A DNA stretch of 64,000 bases from Pseudonocardia xinjiangensis (GCF_012911925.1 NZ_JAAXKY010000005.1:1-64000); one strand, 5' to 3'; positions 18,386 through 28,386 are shown, counted from the stretch's first letter. The notes: generated from the sequence alone by a model not told the origin. Program-made: numbers and translations.

Positions 18386-19105
18386 ATGACTTTCCTGCGC
18401 GTGGACTCGAGCATCCGCGACGAGGAGTCGGTCAGTCGTGAGCTGACCGACGCCGTGGAGCGAGCCTGGCTGGCGGCTGACCCGGACGCCGAGGTCGTCC
18501 ACCGCGACCTCGCCGCAGCTCCCGTCCGGCTCGAGACGTGGCAGCTCGCCACCTACGGGGGGTTCCTCCCCCCGGACCTGCGGACCCGGGCCATGCGGGA
18601 CGCCAGTGCCGCCGCCTGCCGCGCCGCCGACGAGGTGCTCGCCGCCGACGCCATCACCGTCGGCGCCCCGTTGTACAACTTCGGCGTCCCCGCGGCCCTG
18701 AAGTCCTGGATCGACCTGCTGATCACCGATCCCCGCTTCGACCCCCGCCACACGCCTCTCGGCCGGTCCCTGGCCGGCGTCCCGCTGAGTCTGGTCATCG
18801 CCCGCGGCGGCGGCTACGGCCCGGGATCCCCCCGCGAGGGCTGGGACCACTCCACCCCGTACCTGGAGCGGATCTTCGGTGACGTGTTCGGCGCCGAGGT
18901 CACCCTGATCGTCGCCGAGCTCACCGCCGCCGACATCGACCCCGCCATGGCCGCGCTGCGGCCGCTGGCCGCGCGGTCCCGCGCCGATGCACTCGCCCGT
19001 GCCGGGGCCGTCGCCGCCGAGCACGCCAGGGCTCACGGCGCGCCGAGCACCCGGCGGCGACGGGTGGCGCTGGCGCGGGCGGCGAGCTCGGCGTCCGGCG
19101 GATAG
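18386..19105 (+). CDS. FMN-dependent NADH-azoreductase / quinone reductase-like flavodoxin-fold protein
   Basis: A 239-residue flavodoxin-fold oxidoreductase related to AzoR. It opens with [21 protein letters not shown], has the central [20 protein letters not shown] flavin-binding stretch and [19 protein letters not shown]. Members reduce quinones or azo compounds with NADH. The last 15 or so residues are Arg/Ala-rich and lie over the 3' end of truA: the two genes converge and overlap by 73 bases. Divergent from the sigma factor gene with a matching ECF41-type promoter, so it is the likely regulatory target. Confidence 0.85.
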   Translation: MTFLRVDSSIRDEESVSRELTDAVERAWLAADPDAEVVHRDLAAAPVRLETWQLATYGGFLPPDLRTRAMRDASAAACRAADEVLAADAITVGAPLYNFGVPAALKSWIDLLITDPRFDPRHTPLGRSLAGVPLSLVIARGGGYGPGSPREGWDHSTPYLERIFGDVFGAEVTLIVAELTAADIDPAMAALRPLAARSRADALARAGAVAAEHARAHGAPSTRRRRVALARAASSASGG

Positions 19106-19830
19106 TCGACGGCCACGAGCGTGAGACCGTGGGCGGGGGCGACGGGCACATCGCTCGCGCGCTCGACGCGTGTGAGCAGCTCGGCGGGCCAGTTCGCCGT
19201 CCGGCGCCCGCGCCCGACGTCGAGCAGCGCCCCGACCAGGCTGCGCACCATCGAGTGGCAGAAAGCGTCGGCGGACACGGCGGCCTCGACCACCCCGTCC
19301 TCGGCGAGGGTCCAGGACAGCTGCTGCAACGCCCGGACCGTGGTGGCTCCCTCCCGGCGCTTGCAGAACGCGGCGAAGTCGTGCTCGCCGAGCAGCAGCT
19401 CGGACGCGATCGTCACCGCGGTGAGATCCAGCGGGTGCGGCCAGGACAGGGTGTCCCGCGCCCGCAGGGGCTCCGCGCCGTGGGCGGCGGTGGCCACCCG
19501 GTAGCGGTAGTGCCGGCGCAACGCCGAGAACCGCGCGTCGAAGGCCTCGGGCACGGGCGTCACCGCCCGCACCCGGACGTCCGGCGGCAGCAGCCGGGCC
19601 AGCCTGCGCACCAGCCAGGCGGCGTCGAGGTCGGCCGGGAGGTCGGCGTGTGCCACCTGCCCGGTGGCGTGCACGCCCGCGTCCGTGCGACCCGCGACGG
19701 TCAGCGCCACGGGCTCCCGCAGCACCGTCGACAGCGCCTCGGTCAGCACACCGCACACGGTGCGCCGCCCCGGCTGGATCGCCCACCCGGAGAAGTCGGT
19801 GCCGTCGTAGGAGAGGTCGAGCCGGAACCT
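19033..19830 (-). CDS. truA: tRNA pseudouridine(38-40) synthase TruA, start uncertain
   Basis: TruA modifies uridines 38-40 in the tRNA anticodon stem. The catalytic Asp is in [25 protein letters not shown] and [17 protein letters not shown] are conserved. The first ATG/GTG/TTG in frame is the GTG at 19758, but it falls inside the conserved N-terminal segment ([22 protein letters not shown]), whose coding extends to about 19830. The frame stays open to about 19980 with no canonical start codon. Either a rare start (a CTG or ATA just after a GAGGAG near the rplQ stop) is used, or the sequence contains a frameshift. It follows rplQ, its usual neighbour. Confidence 0.85.
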   Translation of the reverse strand, partial: RFRLDLSYDGTDFSGWAIQPGRRTVCGVLTEALSTVLREPVALTVAGRTDAGVHATGQVAHADLPADLDAAWLVRRLARLLPPDVRVRAVTPVPEAFDARFSALRRHYRYRVATAAHGAEPLRARDTLSWPHPLDLTAVTIASELLLGEHDFAAFCKRREGATTVRALQQLSWTLAEDGVVEAAVSADAFCHSMVRSLVGALLDVGRGRRTANWPAELLTRVERASDVPVAPAHGLTLVAVDYPPDAELAARASATRRRRVLGAP

Positions 19831-19958
19831 CCGCGAGTCGCCCGTCTCGCGCCCGCGAGTCGCCCCTTCTCCGGCGTCGAGCCGGCCCGGAACGCCCGCG
19901 AGCCCGCCGTCACGGAGGACGGCGGGCTCGACGGGGTGGTGCGGGTGCTGCGGAACTA

Positions 19959-20699
19959 TCAGGACTCCTCGGTGGAGTCGTCCTCACGCTGCGACCGGGG
20001 CAGCTCGAACCCGGCGGCCTCGGCGGCCTCCGGGGTGGCGAACCAGACCTCGGGCACAGTGCTGTCGTAGGACGGCGACCCGGGCACGTGGTACAGCTTC
20101 GAGTTCTCGTTGCCCTTGATCGGGAACCCCTCCGGGGCCTCCGACGCGTCGTCCAGCGGGGCGTGGCTGCCCTCGCCGTACGGCGCGTCGGCGGTGGAGG
20201 TGCTCTCCTCCGCGTCGGTGGCCGTGGCCGTGGTGGTGGCCTCGGTCTCCTCGGCGGTCTCCTCGGCCGGAGCCGCGGCCGGGGTGGCCCGCTGCTGCGA
20301 GGACGCGACGCGGCGGGCGCGCTCGGCCTCGTCGGTGACCGTCTTCTGCTGGACCAGCTCGATCACGGCCATGGGGGCGTTGTCGCCCTTGCGCGGCAGC
20401 GTCTTGGTGATCCGGGTGTAGCCGCCCTCGCGGTCGGCGAAGAACGGGCCGATGTCGGCGATGAGCCGGTGCACGACCGTCTTGTCGCGGATCACCTTCT
20501 GGATCTCGCGACGGTTGTGCAGGTCGCCGCGCTTGGCCTTGGTGATCAGGCGCTCGGCGTAGGGCCGGAGCCGCCGTGCCTTGGCCTCGGTGGTGGTGAT
20601 CCGGCCGTGCTCGAACAGCGCGGTGGCCAGGTTGGCCAGGATCAGCCGCTGGTGCGCCGGCGACCCGCCGAGACGGGGCCCCTTGGTGGGCTGAGGCAT
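19959..20699 (-). CDS. rplQ: 50S ribosomal protein L17 with extra C-terminal domain
   Basis: Residues 1-120 are standard L17 ([21 protein letters not shown] and onward). A Glu/Ala/Thr-rich linker (about 130-170) then leads to a globular-looking tail, residues 172-237 ([40 protein letters not shown]). The same tail occurs on ribosomal protein L4 in this window. It resembles the small actinobacterial 'sunset' domain, named from memory. At 246 residues it is about twice the bacterial norm. The ATG is two bases after the rpoA stop. Confidence 0.96.
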   Translation of the reverse strand: MPQPTKGPRLGGSPAHQRLILANLATALFEHGRITTTEAKARRLRPYAERLITKAKRGDLHNRREIQKVIRDKTVVHRLIADIGPFFADREGGYTRITKTLPRKGDNAPMAVIELVQQKTVTDEAERARRVASSQQRATPAAAPAEETAEETEATTTATATDAEESTSTADAPYGEGSHAPLDDASEAPEGFPIKGNENSKLYHVPGSPSYDSTVPEVWFATPEAAEAAGFELPRSQREDDSTEES

Positions 20700-20701
20700 G
20701 G

Positions 20702-21745
20702 CTACAGCTGCTCCGTTTCTGCGTAGTCCTGGCCGTCGTCCCCGAAGGTCTCGGGGTCGAACCCGTCGGAGCCGTACTCGGCGGCCGCGGCCGACGGGTC
20801 GAATCCGGGCGGGCTGTCCTTGAGCGCGAGCCCGAGGCCGACGAGCTTCATCTTGACCTCGTCGATGGACTTCGCACCGAAGTTGCGGATGTCGAGCAGG
20901 TCGGCCTCACTGCGGCCCACCAGCTCACCCACGGTGTGGATGCCCTCGCGCTTGAGGCAGTTGTACGAGCGGACCGTGAGGTCCAGCTCCTCGATCGGCA
21001 TCGCGAAGGCCGCGATGGTGTCGGCCTCCTGCGGCGACGGGCCGATCTCGATGCCCTCGGCGTCGACGTTGAGCTCGCGGGCGAGCCCGAACAGCTCGAC
21101 GAGGGTCTTGCCGGCCGAGGCCAGCGCGTCCCGCGGCGTGATCGAGGGCTTGGTCTCGACGTCGAGCACCAGCTTGTCGAAGTCGGTGCGCTGCTCGACG
21201 CGGGTGGCCTCGACCTTGTAGGTCACCTTGAGGACCGGCGAGTAGATCGAGTCGACCGGGATGCGGCCGATCTCGGCGCCGGTGGCCTTGTTCTGCATGG
21301 CCGGGACGTAGCCACGACCCCGCTCGACGACGAGCTCCACCTCGAGGCGGCCCTTGTCGTTCAGCGTGGCGATGTGCAGGTCCGGGTTGTGCACGGTGAC
21401 GCCGGCCGGGGGCACGATGTCGCCTGCCGTGACCGGGCCGGGGCCCTGCTTGCGCAGGTACATCGTGACCGGCTCGTCCTCCTCGGAGCTCACGACGAGC
21501 TCCTTGAGGTTGAGGATGATGTCGGTGACGTCCTCCTTCACCCCGGGCACGGTCGTGAACTCGTGCAGCACGCCGTCGATGCGGATGCTGGTGACCGCGG
21601 ATCCCGGGATGGAGGAGAGCAGGGTGCGCCGGAGCGAGTTGCCCAGCGTGTATCCGAAGCCCGGCTCCAGCGGCTCGATGACGAACCGGGAGCGGGTGTC
21701 GACGACCGAGTCCTCGGTCAGGGTGGGGCGCTGAGAGATCAGCAT
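20702..21745 (-). CDS. rpoA: RNA polymerase alpha subunit
   Basis: A 347-residue alpha subunit. The N-terminal domain ([21 protein letters not shown]) assembles the polymerase; the C-terminal domain ([22 protein letters not shown], near residue 260) contacts UP elements and activators. Length and motifs are normal, with an acidic C-terminal tail typical of actinobacteria. It is the penultimate ribosomal-operon gene before rplQ. The 102-base spacer from rpsD may hold an internal promoter; none is obvious. Confidence 0.98.
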   Translation of the reverse strand: MLISQRPTLTEDSVVDTRSRFVIEPLEPGFGYTLGNSLRRTLLSSIPGSAVTSIRIDGVLHEFTTVPGVKEDVTDIILNLKELVVSSEEDEPVTMYLRKQGPGPVTAGDIVPPAGVTVHNPDLHIATLNDKGRLEVELVVERGRGYVPAMQNKATGAEIGRIPVDSIYSPVLKVTYKVEATRVEQRTDFDKLVLDVETKPSITPRDALASAGKTLVELFGLARELNVDAEGIEIGPSPQEADTIAAFAMPIEELDLTVRSYNCLKREGIHTVGELVGRSEADLLDIRNFGAKSIDEVKMKLVGLGLALKDSPPGFDPSAAAAEYGSDGFDPETFGDDGQDYAETEQL

Positions 21746-21847
21746 GGGTGGGTGCCTCCTTCAGGCCTGCGGCAACCGCTATTTGATGCCGCAGCAAGCC
21801 CCGGCCCCTCCCTACGGGACCGGGGGTGTCGAGCCGCTACTCGCGGA

Positions 21848-22453
21848 CTACTTCGAGTAGAGCTCGACGATCAGCTGCTCGGTGACCTGCGTGTCGATCT
21901 GCGCACGCTCGGGCAGCTGGTGGACCAGGATGCGCAGGGTCGAGGGAACGACCTGCAGCCAGCCAGGGATCGGGCGGTCGCCCACGAGCTCCTTGGCGAT
22001 GATGAACGGGTCGGTGCCCAGCGACTTCGGCTTGACGTCGATGACGTCGTACTGCGAGACGCGGTAGCTGGGGATGTCGACCTTGTGACCGTTGACGATG
22101 AAGTGGCCGTGGTTGACCAGCTGCCGCGCCATCCGCCGGGTGCGGGCGAGCCCGGCCCGGTAGACGACGTTGTCGAGACGCGTCTCGAGGATCTGCAGCA
22201 GGTTGTCGCCGGTCTTGCCCTGGCGACGGTTGGCCTCTTCGTAGTAGCGCCGGAACTGCTTCTCCAGCACGCCGTAGGCGAAGCGGGCCTTCTGCTTCTC
22301 CTGCATCTGCAGGAGGTACTCCGTCTCCTTGATCCGGATCCGGCCGTGCTGGCCGGGCGGGTAGGGACGGCGCTCGAACGCCTGGTCGCCGCCGACGAGG
22401 TCGACCTTCAGCCGGCGGGACTTGCGGGTCATGGGTCCGGTGTAACGAGCCAT
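21848..22453 (-). CDS. rpsD: 30S ribosomal protein S4
   Basis: A 201-residue S4 (MARYTGPMTRKSRRLKVDLVGG). The S4 RNA-binding domain holds RLDNVVYRAGLARTRRMARQLVNHGHF. The N-terminal zinc-binding cysteines found in some S4 proteins are absent, so it is the C-minus form, as in mycobacteria. Probably transcribed with rpsM-rpsK-rpoA. Confidence 0.98.
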   Translation of the reverse strand: MARYTGPMTRKSRRLKVDLVGGDQAFERRPYPPGQHGRIRIKETEYLLQMQEKQKARFAYGVLEKQFRRYYEEANRRQGKTGDNLLQILETRLDNVVYRAGLARTRRMARQLVNHGHFIVNGHKVDIPSYRVSQYDVIDVKPKSLGTDPFIIAKELVGDRPIPGWLQVVPSTLRILVHQLPERAQIDTQVTEQLIVELYSK

Positions 22454-22472
22454 GTCTTGTTACTCCCTTTCC

Positions 22473-22880
22473 CTAGACCCGGCGCCGCTTGGGCGGCCGG
22501 CAGCCGTTGTGCGGCTGCGGGGTGACGTCGGAGATGGTGCCGACCTCGAGGCCGGCTGCCTGCAGCGAACGGATCGCGGTCTCACGCCCGGAGCCGGGGC
22601 CCTTGACGAAGACGTCGACCTTCTTCATGCCGTGCTCGGCGGCCTTGCGGGCGCAGTTCTCTGCGGCCATCTGCGCGGCGAACGGCGTGGACTTGCGCGA
22701 GCCCTTGAAACCGACGTGGCCTGCGGAGGCCCACGCGATCACGGCACCGGTCGGGTCGGTGATCGACACGATGGTGTTGTTGAAGGTGCTCTTGATGTGC
22801 GCGTGTCCGTGCGCGACGTTCTTCTTCTCCTTGCGGCGGACCTTCTTCGGTCCGGACGCGGAGCGGGTGCGGGGCGGCAT
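22473..22880 (-). CDS. rpsK: 30S ribosomal protein S11
   Basis: A 135-residue S11 of the small-subunit platform. [18 protein letters not shown] and the C-terminal [16 protein letters not shown] are conserved. Its ATG shares one base with the rpsM stop (TAATG), giving coupled translation. Confidence 0.98.
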   Translation of the reverse strand: MPPRTRSASGPKKVRRKEKKNVAHGHAHIKSTFNNTIVSITDPTGAVIAWASAGHVGFKGSRKSTPFAAQMAAENCARKAAEHGMKKVDVFVKGPGSGRETAIRSLQAAGLEVGTISDVTPQPHNGCRPPKRRRV

Positions 22881-23260
22881 TACTTCTTACCTGCCTTCTT
22901 CTTGCCGGCGACCGTCTTCTTCGGTCCCTTGCGGCCGCGGGCGTTGGTCTTGGTGCGCTGGCCGCGCACCGGCAGGCCCCGGCGGTGCCGGATCCCCTGG
23001 TAGCAGCCGATCTCGATCTTGCGACGGATGTCGGCCTGCACCTCGCGGCGCAGATCACCCTCGACGCGGTAGTTGTTCTCGATGTACTCGCGGAGGGCGG
23101 TGAGGTCCTCGTCGGTCAGGTCCTTCGACCGCAGGTCGCGGTCGATACCGGTGGCCTCGAGGATCTGGAGGGACCGGGTGCGCCCGATCCCGAAGATGTA
23201 GGTGAGCGCGATCTCCATCCGCTTGTCGCGGGGAAGGTCGACGCCGGCAAGACGTGCCAT
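22880..23260 (-). CDS. rpsM: 30S ribosomal protein S13
   Basis: A 126-residue S13 that contacts the 50S subunit and tRNA in the head region. It starts [19 protein letters not shown]; the helix-hairpin region IFGIGRTRS and the C-terminal [19 protein letters not shown] are standard, with a Lys-rich end. The ATG at 23260 is the conserved start although the frame is open for 61 more codons upstream. A 189-base spacer separates it from rpmJ. Confidence 0.98.
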   Translation of the reverse strand: MARLAGVDLPRDKRMEIALTYIFGIGRTRSLQILEATGIDRDLRSKDLTDEDLTALREYIENNYRVEGDLRREVQADIRRKIEIGCYQGIRHRRGLPVRGQRTKTNARGRKGPKKTVAGKKKAGKK

Positions 23261-23449
23261 TCGGCGGGGTACTCCTCTGTTCTCATTGAGCCAGGTCTGC
23301 CCGACGCCCGTCCCGGACCGTTGTCGTCCGGGCCCCGGCCTGGTTCCGGGGGTGGACCGGGCCCGTGTGGCCCGGCAGGTGCGTCGGGTTCCTCTGTGTT
23401 GCCGTGGTGCTCCAGGGGTGACGCCGTCTGCGACGGCGGACACCCGTGA

Positions 23450-23566
23450 TCAGCCCTGGCGCTGCTTGTGGCGCAGGTTCGAGGAGCAGATCACCATGAC
23501 CCGCCCGTGACGGCGGATCACCTTGCAGTTGTCGCAGATCTTCTTGACGCTCGGCTGGACCTTCAC
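23450..23566 (-). CDS. rpmJ: 50S ribosomal protein L36
   Basis: A 38-residue protein starting with GTG ([19 protein letters not shown]) and ending RHKQRQG. The zinc-binding residues of the C-plus form (C-x-x-C, Cys27 and a C-terminal His) are all present, so this is the zinc-dependent version. It lies between infA and rpsM, its usual place in the alpha operon. Confidence 0.95.
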   Translation of the reverse strand: MKVQPSVKKICDNCKVIRRHGRVMVICSSNLRHKQRQG

Positions 23567-23650
23567 GTCCGTCGCTCTCTCAGTTGTCGGTGCGGTTTCG
23601 ACGTGACATCACGAGCTCCGTCACTGTCGGTCGTGACGGCGCAGGCTCCG

Positions 23651-23872
23651 TCACTTGTAGCGGTAGACGATGCGGCCGCGGGTCAGGTCGTACGGCGACA
23701 GCTCGACCACAACGCGATCCTCGGGGAGGATCCGGATGTAGTGCTGGCGCATCTTGCCGCTGATGTGGGCAAGAACCCGGTGTCCGTTCTCGAGCTCCAC
23801 GCGAAACATCGCGTTCGGCAAGGGCTCAACCACCCGGCCCTCGACCTCGATCGCCCCGTCCTTCTTGGCCAT
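23651..23872 (-). CDS. infA: Translation initiation factor IF-1
   Basis: A 73-residue OB-fold protein ([20 protein letters not shown], then [15 protein letters not shown]). IF-1 binds the A site of the 30S subunit during initiation. Full length and fully conserved. The ATG at 23872 has GGAGG close upstream. It is the first gene of the run to truA. Confidence 0.98.
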   Translation of the reverse strand: MAKKDGAIEVEGRVVEPLPNAMFRVELENGHRVLAHISGKMRQHYIRILPEDRVVVELSPYDLTRGRIVYRYK

Positions 23873-23994
23873 ATCCTCCGCGTTCCGTGACAGGTGTGCG
23901 TACTCTCGGTTCCGTGCATGGGCACGTCGTTGCTCCGGGACCGTGGGGTGCGGGAGGCACGACGGAACCGGCGCCTATGGCGCGCCGAACTCCC

Positions 23995-24000
23995 AGTGTA
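23995..24000 (-). promoter_or_regulatory. Possible -10 element upstream of infA
   Basis: A TACACT hexamer on the minus strand lies about 120 bases ahead of the infA ATG, in the spacer between infA and the DUF1707 gene. No convincing -35 hexamer is seen at 16-19 bases, so this is weak. Confidence 0.3.
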
Positions 24001-24058
24001 CGACCGTTGCGGACGGGCCCGCACATGGGGTACGCGCCGCGCCGCCACCGGCACCCGT

Positions 24059-24523
24059 TCAGGGCTGCCGGCGCCGCTCCCGCAGCCAGGTGGACAGCAG
24101 TACCAGCCCCCACGGGCCGACCACCCAGAGCCACCACGGGTACACGAACGACGCGGTGGCGACGCAGCTCATCGCCCAGATCGCGATCGTCGTGACGCTC
24201 GCGCCCGCCCAGCCGATCACGGCGCCGTGCCGGTCCCGGTCGAGCAACGCGTCCTGATCCCGGAGGGCAGGTGCCGGGGCGGCCGGAACCACCGTAGGGG
24301 GTGACGGCGGGCCGCCCGGGAGGTCGGCGGTGAGCGCGCGGAGATCCCCGTAGGTGCGCGCCGCCAGCGTGGCGGTGATCCGCTCGTCGAACTCCGCGGG
24401 ATCGAGCCTGCCCTCGGCATGGGCCGCGCGCAGCCGGTCGAGCACGTGCTCACGGTCGGCGTCGCCCGCCCGCATGTTCTCGGGGCGCACGTAGGGCGAG
24501 CCGGGCTCTGCCGTCTCCTCCAC
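24059..24523 (-). CDS. DUF1707 (SHOCT-like) domain membrane protein
   Basis: A 154-residue protein. The DUF1707 domain (MRAGDADREHVLDRLRAAHAEGRLDPAEFDERI, residues about 17-60) is typical of small actinobacterial membrane proteins. A Pro-rich linker follows, then two membrane helices (SVTTIAIWAMSCVATASFVY and WWLWVVGPWGLVLLSTWL). The start is a GTG at 24523, just before the conserved domain; the frame is open further upstream without conservation. Function unknown. Divergent from the MFS gene. Confidence 0.75.
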   Translation of the reverse strand: MEETAEPGSPYVRPENMRAGDADREHVLDRLRAAHAEGRLDPAEFDERITATLAARTYGDLRALTADLPGGPPSPPTVVPAAPAPALRDQDALLDRDRHGAVIGWAGASVTTIAIWAMSCVATASFVYPWWLWVVGPWGLVLLSTWLRERRRQP

Positions 24524-24695
24524 GGTCCCATGGTGCTCCGCCGGACCCGGTGTGGCCACCGGTCGAGCGGCCCCGGACGGTGCGATCCCGACAAATGACG
24601 CGCTCCGGGCACGAGGGCCGGTTATCGTCGCGGTTCCGCCCGTTTCGAGCCGGTGTTGCCCTGAAGTCCGGTTCACGTTGTTCCCTGGAACGGTG

Positions 24696-25988
24696 ATGAC
24701 CGAACAGCCCGCAGGATCCGCCGCCCCGGCCGGCCGACTGCCCCGCCCACTGCGCCCCTTCCGCCACCGCGAGTACCGCCTGCTGGTGACGTCGATGGCC
24801 GCCTCTCTGTTCGCGAGCGGGCTCTGGCTCGTCGCGATCGTCTACCAGGTCATCTCGATGGGAGGCGGCCCGTCCGAGCTGTCCGTCGTCGCTGCCGCGT
24901 CGAGCGTCGGGATGCTGGTCAGCGTGCTGATCGGCGGCGTGGCCGCCGACCGGCTGCCCAAGCGGGCCGTCATGATCGGGGTGGAGGTCGTCCGTATCGC
25001 CTCGGCAGGCGGGGCAGGCGCGCTCGCGGTCACCGGCGCGCTGCAGCTGTGGCACCTCGCCGCGATCGCGTTCGTCATGGGTGCGGCCGAGGCCTTCTTC
25101 TACCCCGCCTACTCGGCGATCCTGCCCACCCTGCTCCCCCCGGAGGAGCTGCTCGCCGCCAACGGCGTGGAGGGCACCCTGCGGCCGATCGCCCAGCAGG
25201 CCCTCGGTCCGGCGCTGGCCGGGGTGCTGGTCGGCGCGTTCGTCCCCGGGATGTCGATCCTGGTCGCGGCCGGGATCTACACGCTCGCCCTCGGCGCGCT
25301 GCTCGCCATGCGCGTGGCACCGGTCGCCACGAACACGGCGGCGCCCAGCTCCGTGCTCGCCGATCTGGCCGAGGGCTTCCGCTACCTCTTCCGCACCGCC
25401 TGGCTCTTCGCCTCGCTGGCCTTCGCCTCGTTCTACGTACTGGTGCTCATCGGCCCGATCGAGGTGCTGCTGCCGTTCGCGGTGCGCGACCAGACCGGCG
25501 GCGGTGCGAGCAGCTTCGCGCTCGTCCTGGCCGCGTTCGGGATCGGCGGGGCACTCGGGTCGATCATCGTGTCCTCGTGGCGGCTCCCCCGCCGCTACCT
25601 GACGGCGATGATCCTGCTGTGGGGCGCCGGAGCGGCCCCGCTGATGCTGATCGGCATCACGCCGCACCTGTGGGTCATGGCCGCGGCGAGCTTCGCGGTC
25701 GGGTTCACCGGCGCGATGGCGATGGTCATCTGGGGCACGCTCCTGCAGCGCCGGGTCCCCCCGCACCTGCTGGGACGCGTGTCCAGCCTGGACTTCTTCG
25801 TGTCACTCGCCCTGATGCCGGTGTCGATGGCGCTCGCCGGGCCGGTCGGGGAGTGGCTCGGCGTCCCGATGACGTTCGTGCTCGCCGGTGCGATCCCCGT
25901 GTTCCTCGCGGTGGCGGCGATCGTCGGGTGGCGGCTGCCTGCCGACGAGATCGCCCACCCCCTCGACAGCCCGGCGGTCACGGCGTGA
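24696..25988 (+). CDS. MFS transporter, EntS/DHA3-like
   Basis: A 430-residue major facilitator with twelve predicted membrane helices. It opens with PFRHREYRLLVTSMAASLFASGLWLVAIV, the entry typical of the MFS_3/EntS-like exporters, and has the loop motif GGVAADRLPKRAVM between helices 2 and 3. Substrate unknown; relatives export siderophores and drugs. The ATG at 24696 directly follows an in-frame GTG. Confidence 0.8.
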   Translation: MTEQPAGSAAPAGRLPRPLRPFRHREYRLLVTSMAASLFASGLWLVAIVYQVISMGGGPSELSVVAAASSVGMLVSVLIGGVAADRLPKRAVMIGVEVVRIASAGGAGALAVTGALQLWHLAAIAFVMGAAEAFFYPAYSAILPTLLPPEELLAANGVEGTLRPIAQQALGPALAGVLVGAFVPGMSILVAAGIYTLALGALLAMRVAPVATNTAAPSSVLADLAEGFRYLFRTAWLFASLAFASFYVLVLIGPIEVLLPFAVRDQTGGGASSFALVLAAFGIGGALGSIIVSSWRLPRRYLTAMILLWGAGAAPLMLIGITPHLWVMAAASFAVGFTGAMAMVIWGTLLQRRVPPHLLGRVSSLDFFVSLALMPVSMALAGPVGEWLGVPMTFVLAGAIPVFLAVAAIVGWRLPADEIAHPLDSPAVTA

Positions 25989-26173
25989 ACACGCCGCAGG
26001 GGGCGTCGCGGACCCGAGCGGCGCAACCGGGGCGGCACAGAACAGCCAGATGTGTCCAAAAGTCGCAAGACGGCGCAGAATCTCCCGCGCGGACGTCGAC
26101 CGAAAGGAGGACGTCGGCACCTACTGCATCGACAACCGCGGCGATGGCGCCGCGGAGGGCGCGAGGAGAACTG

Positions 26174-26239
26174 ATGGTCGCGATGCTGCGGAGCAGGAGC
26201 ACCCGGTGCGGCGGGGCGCCCGGGGGAGGTGTCGCATGA
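26174..26239 (+). CDS. Possible 21-residue leader peptide coupled to cstA
   Basis: A short reading frame, MVAMLRSRSTRCGGAPGGGVA, has a strong GAGGAG site five bases before its ATG. Its stop overlaps the cstA start in ATGA. It lies in the 247-base spacer before cstA, where no other gene is seen. A translated upstream frame at this spacing could couple or attenuate cstA expression. Whether it is translated is untested. Confidence 0.45.
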   Translation: MVAMLRSRSTRCGGAPGGGVA

Positions 26240-28386
26240 CGCTCACGGAGGCGCGGTCGCGCATGAACCCCCGCTCGGTGCTGATCTGGACCGTGGTGGC
26301 CCTGATCGGCGCCGTGGCCTGGGGCGTGCTGGCACTCTCCCGCGGGGAGGAGATCTCCGCGATCTGGCTGGTGGCGGCCGCGCTGGGGTCCTACGCCATC
26401 GCCTACCGGTTCTATGCGCGGTTCATCGTCAAGAAGGTGCTGCAGGTCGACGACAGCCGGGCGACACCCGCCGAGCGGCTGGACAACGGCACCGACTTCC
26501 AGCCCATGGACCGCCGGGTGCTGTTCGGTCACCACTTCGCGGCGATCGCCGGGGCGGGCCCGCTGGTCGGGCCCGTGCTCGCGGCTCAGATGGGATACCT
26601 GCCCGGCACGATCTGGATCATCGTCGGCGTCATCTTCGCCGGCGCCGTGCAGGACATGGTCACCCTGTTCTTCTCGATGCGCCGCGACGGCAAGAGCCTG
26701 GGCCAGATGGCCCGTGACGAGATCGGCCCGATCGGCGGCATCGCGGCACTGATCGCCGTCTTCGCGATCATGATCATCCTGCTCGCCGTGCTCGCGCTGG
26801 TCGTGGTCAACGCTCTGGCGAAGTCGCCGTGGGGCACGTTCTCCATCGCCATGACGATCCCGATCGCCCTGTTCATGGGCTACTACATGCGCGTGATCCG
26901 GCCGGGGCGGGTGGTCGAGACCAGCCTGATCGGGGTCGCGCTCCTCCTGCTCGCCATCGTCGCGGGCGGCTGGGTGCAGGACTCGAGCTGGGCGGACGCG
27001 TTCACCCTCGACCCGCGCACCCTGGTGATCTGCCTGGTGATCTACGGCTTCGCCGCGTCGGTGCTGCCGGTGTGGATGCTGCTCGCGCCGCGCGACTACC
27101 TCTCGACGTTCATGAAGATCGGCACGATCGTCCTGCTGGCCCTCGGCGTGCTGATCACCGCGCCGGTGCTGCAGAACCCGGCGGTCACCGAGTTCGCGAT
27201 CAACGGCAACGGGCCCGTGTTCGCCGGGTCGCTCTTCCCGTTCGTGTTCATCACGATCGCCTGTGGCGCGCTCTCCGGGTTCCACGCTCTCATCGCCTCG
27301 GGCACCACGCCCAAGCTGATCCAGAAGGAGTCGCAGGTCCGGCTCATCGGCTACGGCGCGATGCTCATGGAGTCCTTCGTGGCGATCATGGCGCTGATCG
27401 CGGCGAGCATCCTCGACCCGGGCCTGTACTACGCGATGAACGCCCCCGCGGGGCTGCTCGGCACCACGGTGGAGTCGGCGTCGCAGGCGGTCAACAACCT
27501 CGGCTTCACGATCACGCCGGAGGCGCTCGCGGCGGCTGCCGCGTCCGTGCAGGAGAGCACCCTTGTCGCCAGGACGGGCGGCGCACCCACCCTGGCCGTC
27601 GGGATGTCGGAGATCTTCTCCGGCGCGTTCGGCGGCGACGCGCTCAAGGCGTTCTGGTACCACTTCGCGATCATGTTCGAGGCGCTGTTCATCCTCACCA
27701 CGGTGGACGCGGGCACCCGGGTCGGGCGCTACATGCTCCAGGACACCCTCGGCAACGTGTACAAGCCGATGGCCAACGTGAACTGGAAGCCCGGCATGTG
27801 GTTCACCAGCGCCGTGGTCGTGGGCGCGTGGGGCTACTTCCTCTACGCCGGCGTCACCGACCCGCTGGGCGGGATCAACCAGCTCTTCCCGCTGTTCGGC
27901 ATCGCCAACCAGCTGCTGGCCGCTGTGGCGCTGACGGTCTGCACGACACTGCTGATCAAGAGTGGGCGCGTGAAGTGGGCCTGGGTCACGGGCATCCCGC
28001 TGGCGTGGGACGCGGCGGTGACGCTCACGGCGAGCTACCAGAAGGTGTTCTCCCCCGACCCGACGCTGGGGTTCTTCGCGCAGCGGGACAAGTACGCCGC
28101 GGCGCTGGAGCAGGGGCAGGTGCTCGCACCGGCCAAGAACCTCGGGGAGATGCAGACGGTCGTCACCAACTCCACGGTCGACGGCGTGCTCGCCGCCCTG
28201 TTTGCGATCCTGATCATCATCGTGATCGCCAACGCGCTGGTCGTCTGGTACCGGGCACTGACCTCGTCCGAGCCGCTGCCCAGCACGGAGGCGCCCGCCG
28301 TCCCGTCGCAGATCGTGGCGCCGTCGGGGCTCATCCCCACGGCCGACGAGAAGCGCGCACTCGCCGGCACGGGAGACCGGACGTGA
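26236..28386 (+). CDS. cstA: Carbon starvation protein CstA (pyruvate/peptide transporter)
   Basis: A 716-residue membrane protein with many hydrophobic helices. Characteristic segments are FGHHFAAIAGAGPLVGPVLAAQMGYLPG (residues 96 onward) and the later SGFHALIASGTTPK and TTVDAGTRVGRYMLQD. CstA-family proteins (CstA, BtsT) take up pyruvate or peptides when carbon is scarce. The ATG at 26236 follows GGGAGG. Its stop overlaps the start of the small ybdD-like gene, a conserved pairing. Confidence 0.94.
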   Translation: MTLTEARSRMNPRSVLIWTVVALIGAVAWGVLALSRGEEISAIWLVAAALGSYAIAYRFYARFIVKKVLQVDDSRATPAERLDNGTDFQPMDRRVLFGHHFAAIAGAGPLVGPVLAAQMGYLPGTIWIIVGVIFAGAVQDMVTLFFSMRRDGKSLGQMARDEIGPIGGIAALIAVFAIMIILLAVLALVVVNALAKSPWGTFSIAMTIPIALFMGYYMRVIRPGRVVETSLIGVALLLLAIVAGGWVQDSSWADAFTLDPRTLVICLVIYGFAASVLPVWMLLAPRDYLSTFMKIGTIVLLALGVLITAPVLQNPAVTEFAINGNGPVFAGSLFPFVFITIACGALSGFHALIASGTTPKLIQKESQVRLIGYGAMLMESFVAIMALIAASILDPGLYYAMNAPAGLLGTTVESASQAVNNLGFTITPEALAAAAASVQESTLVARTGGAPTLAVGMSEIFSGAFGGDALKAFWYHFAIMFEALFILTTVDAGTRVGRYMLQDTLGNVYKPMANVNWKPGMWFTSAVVVGAWGYFLYAGVTDPLGGINQLFPLFGIANQLLAAVALTVCTTLLIKSGRVKWAWVTGIPLAWDAAVTLTASYQKVFSPDPTLGFFAQRDKYAAALEQGQVLAPAKNLGEMQTVVTNSTVDGVLAALFAILIIIVIANALVVWYRALTSSEPLPSTEAPAVPSQIVAPSGLIPTADEKRALAGTGDRT

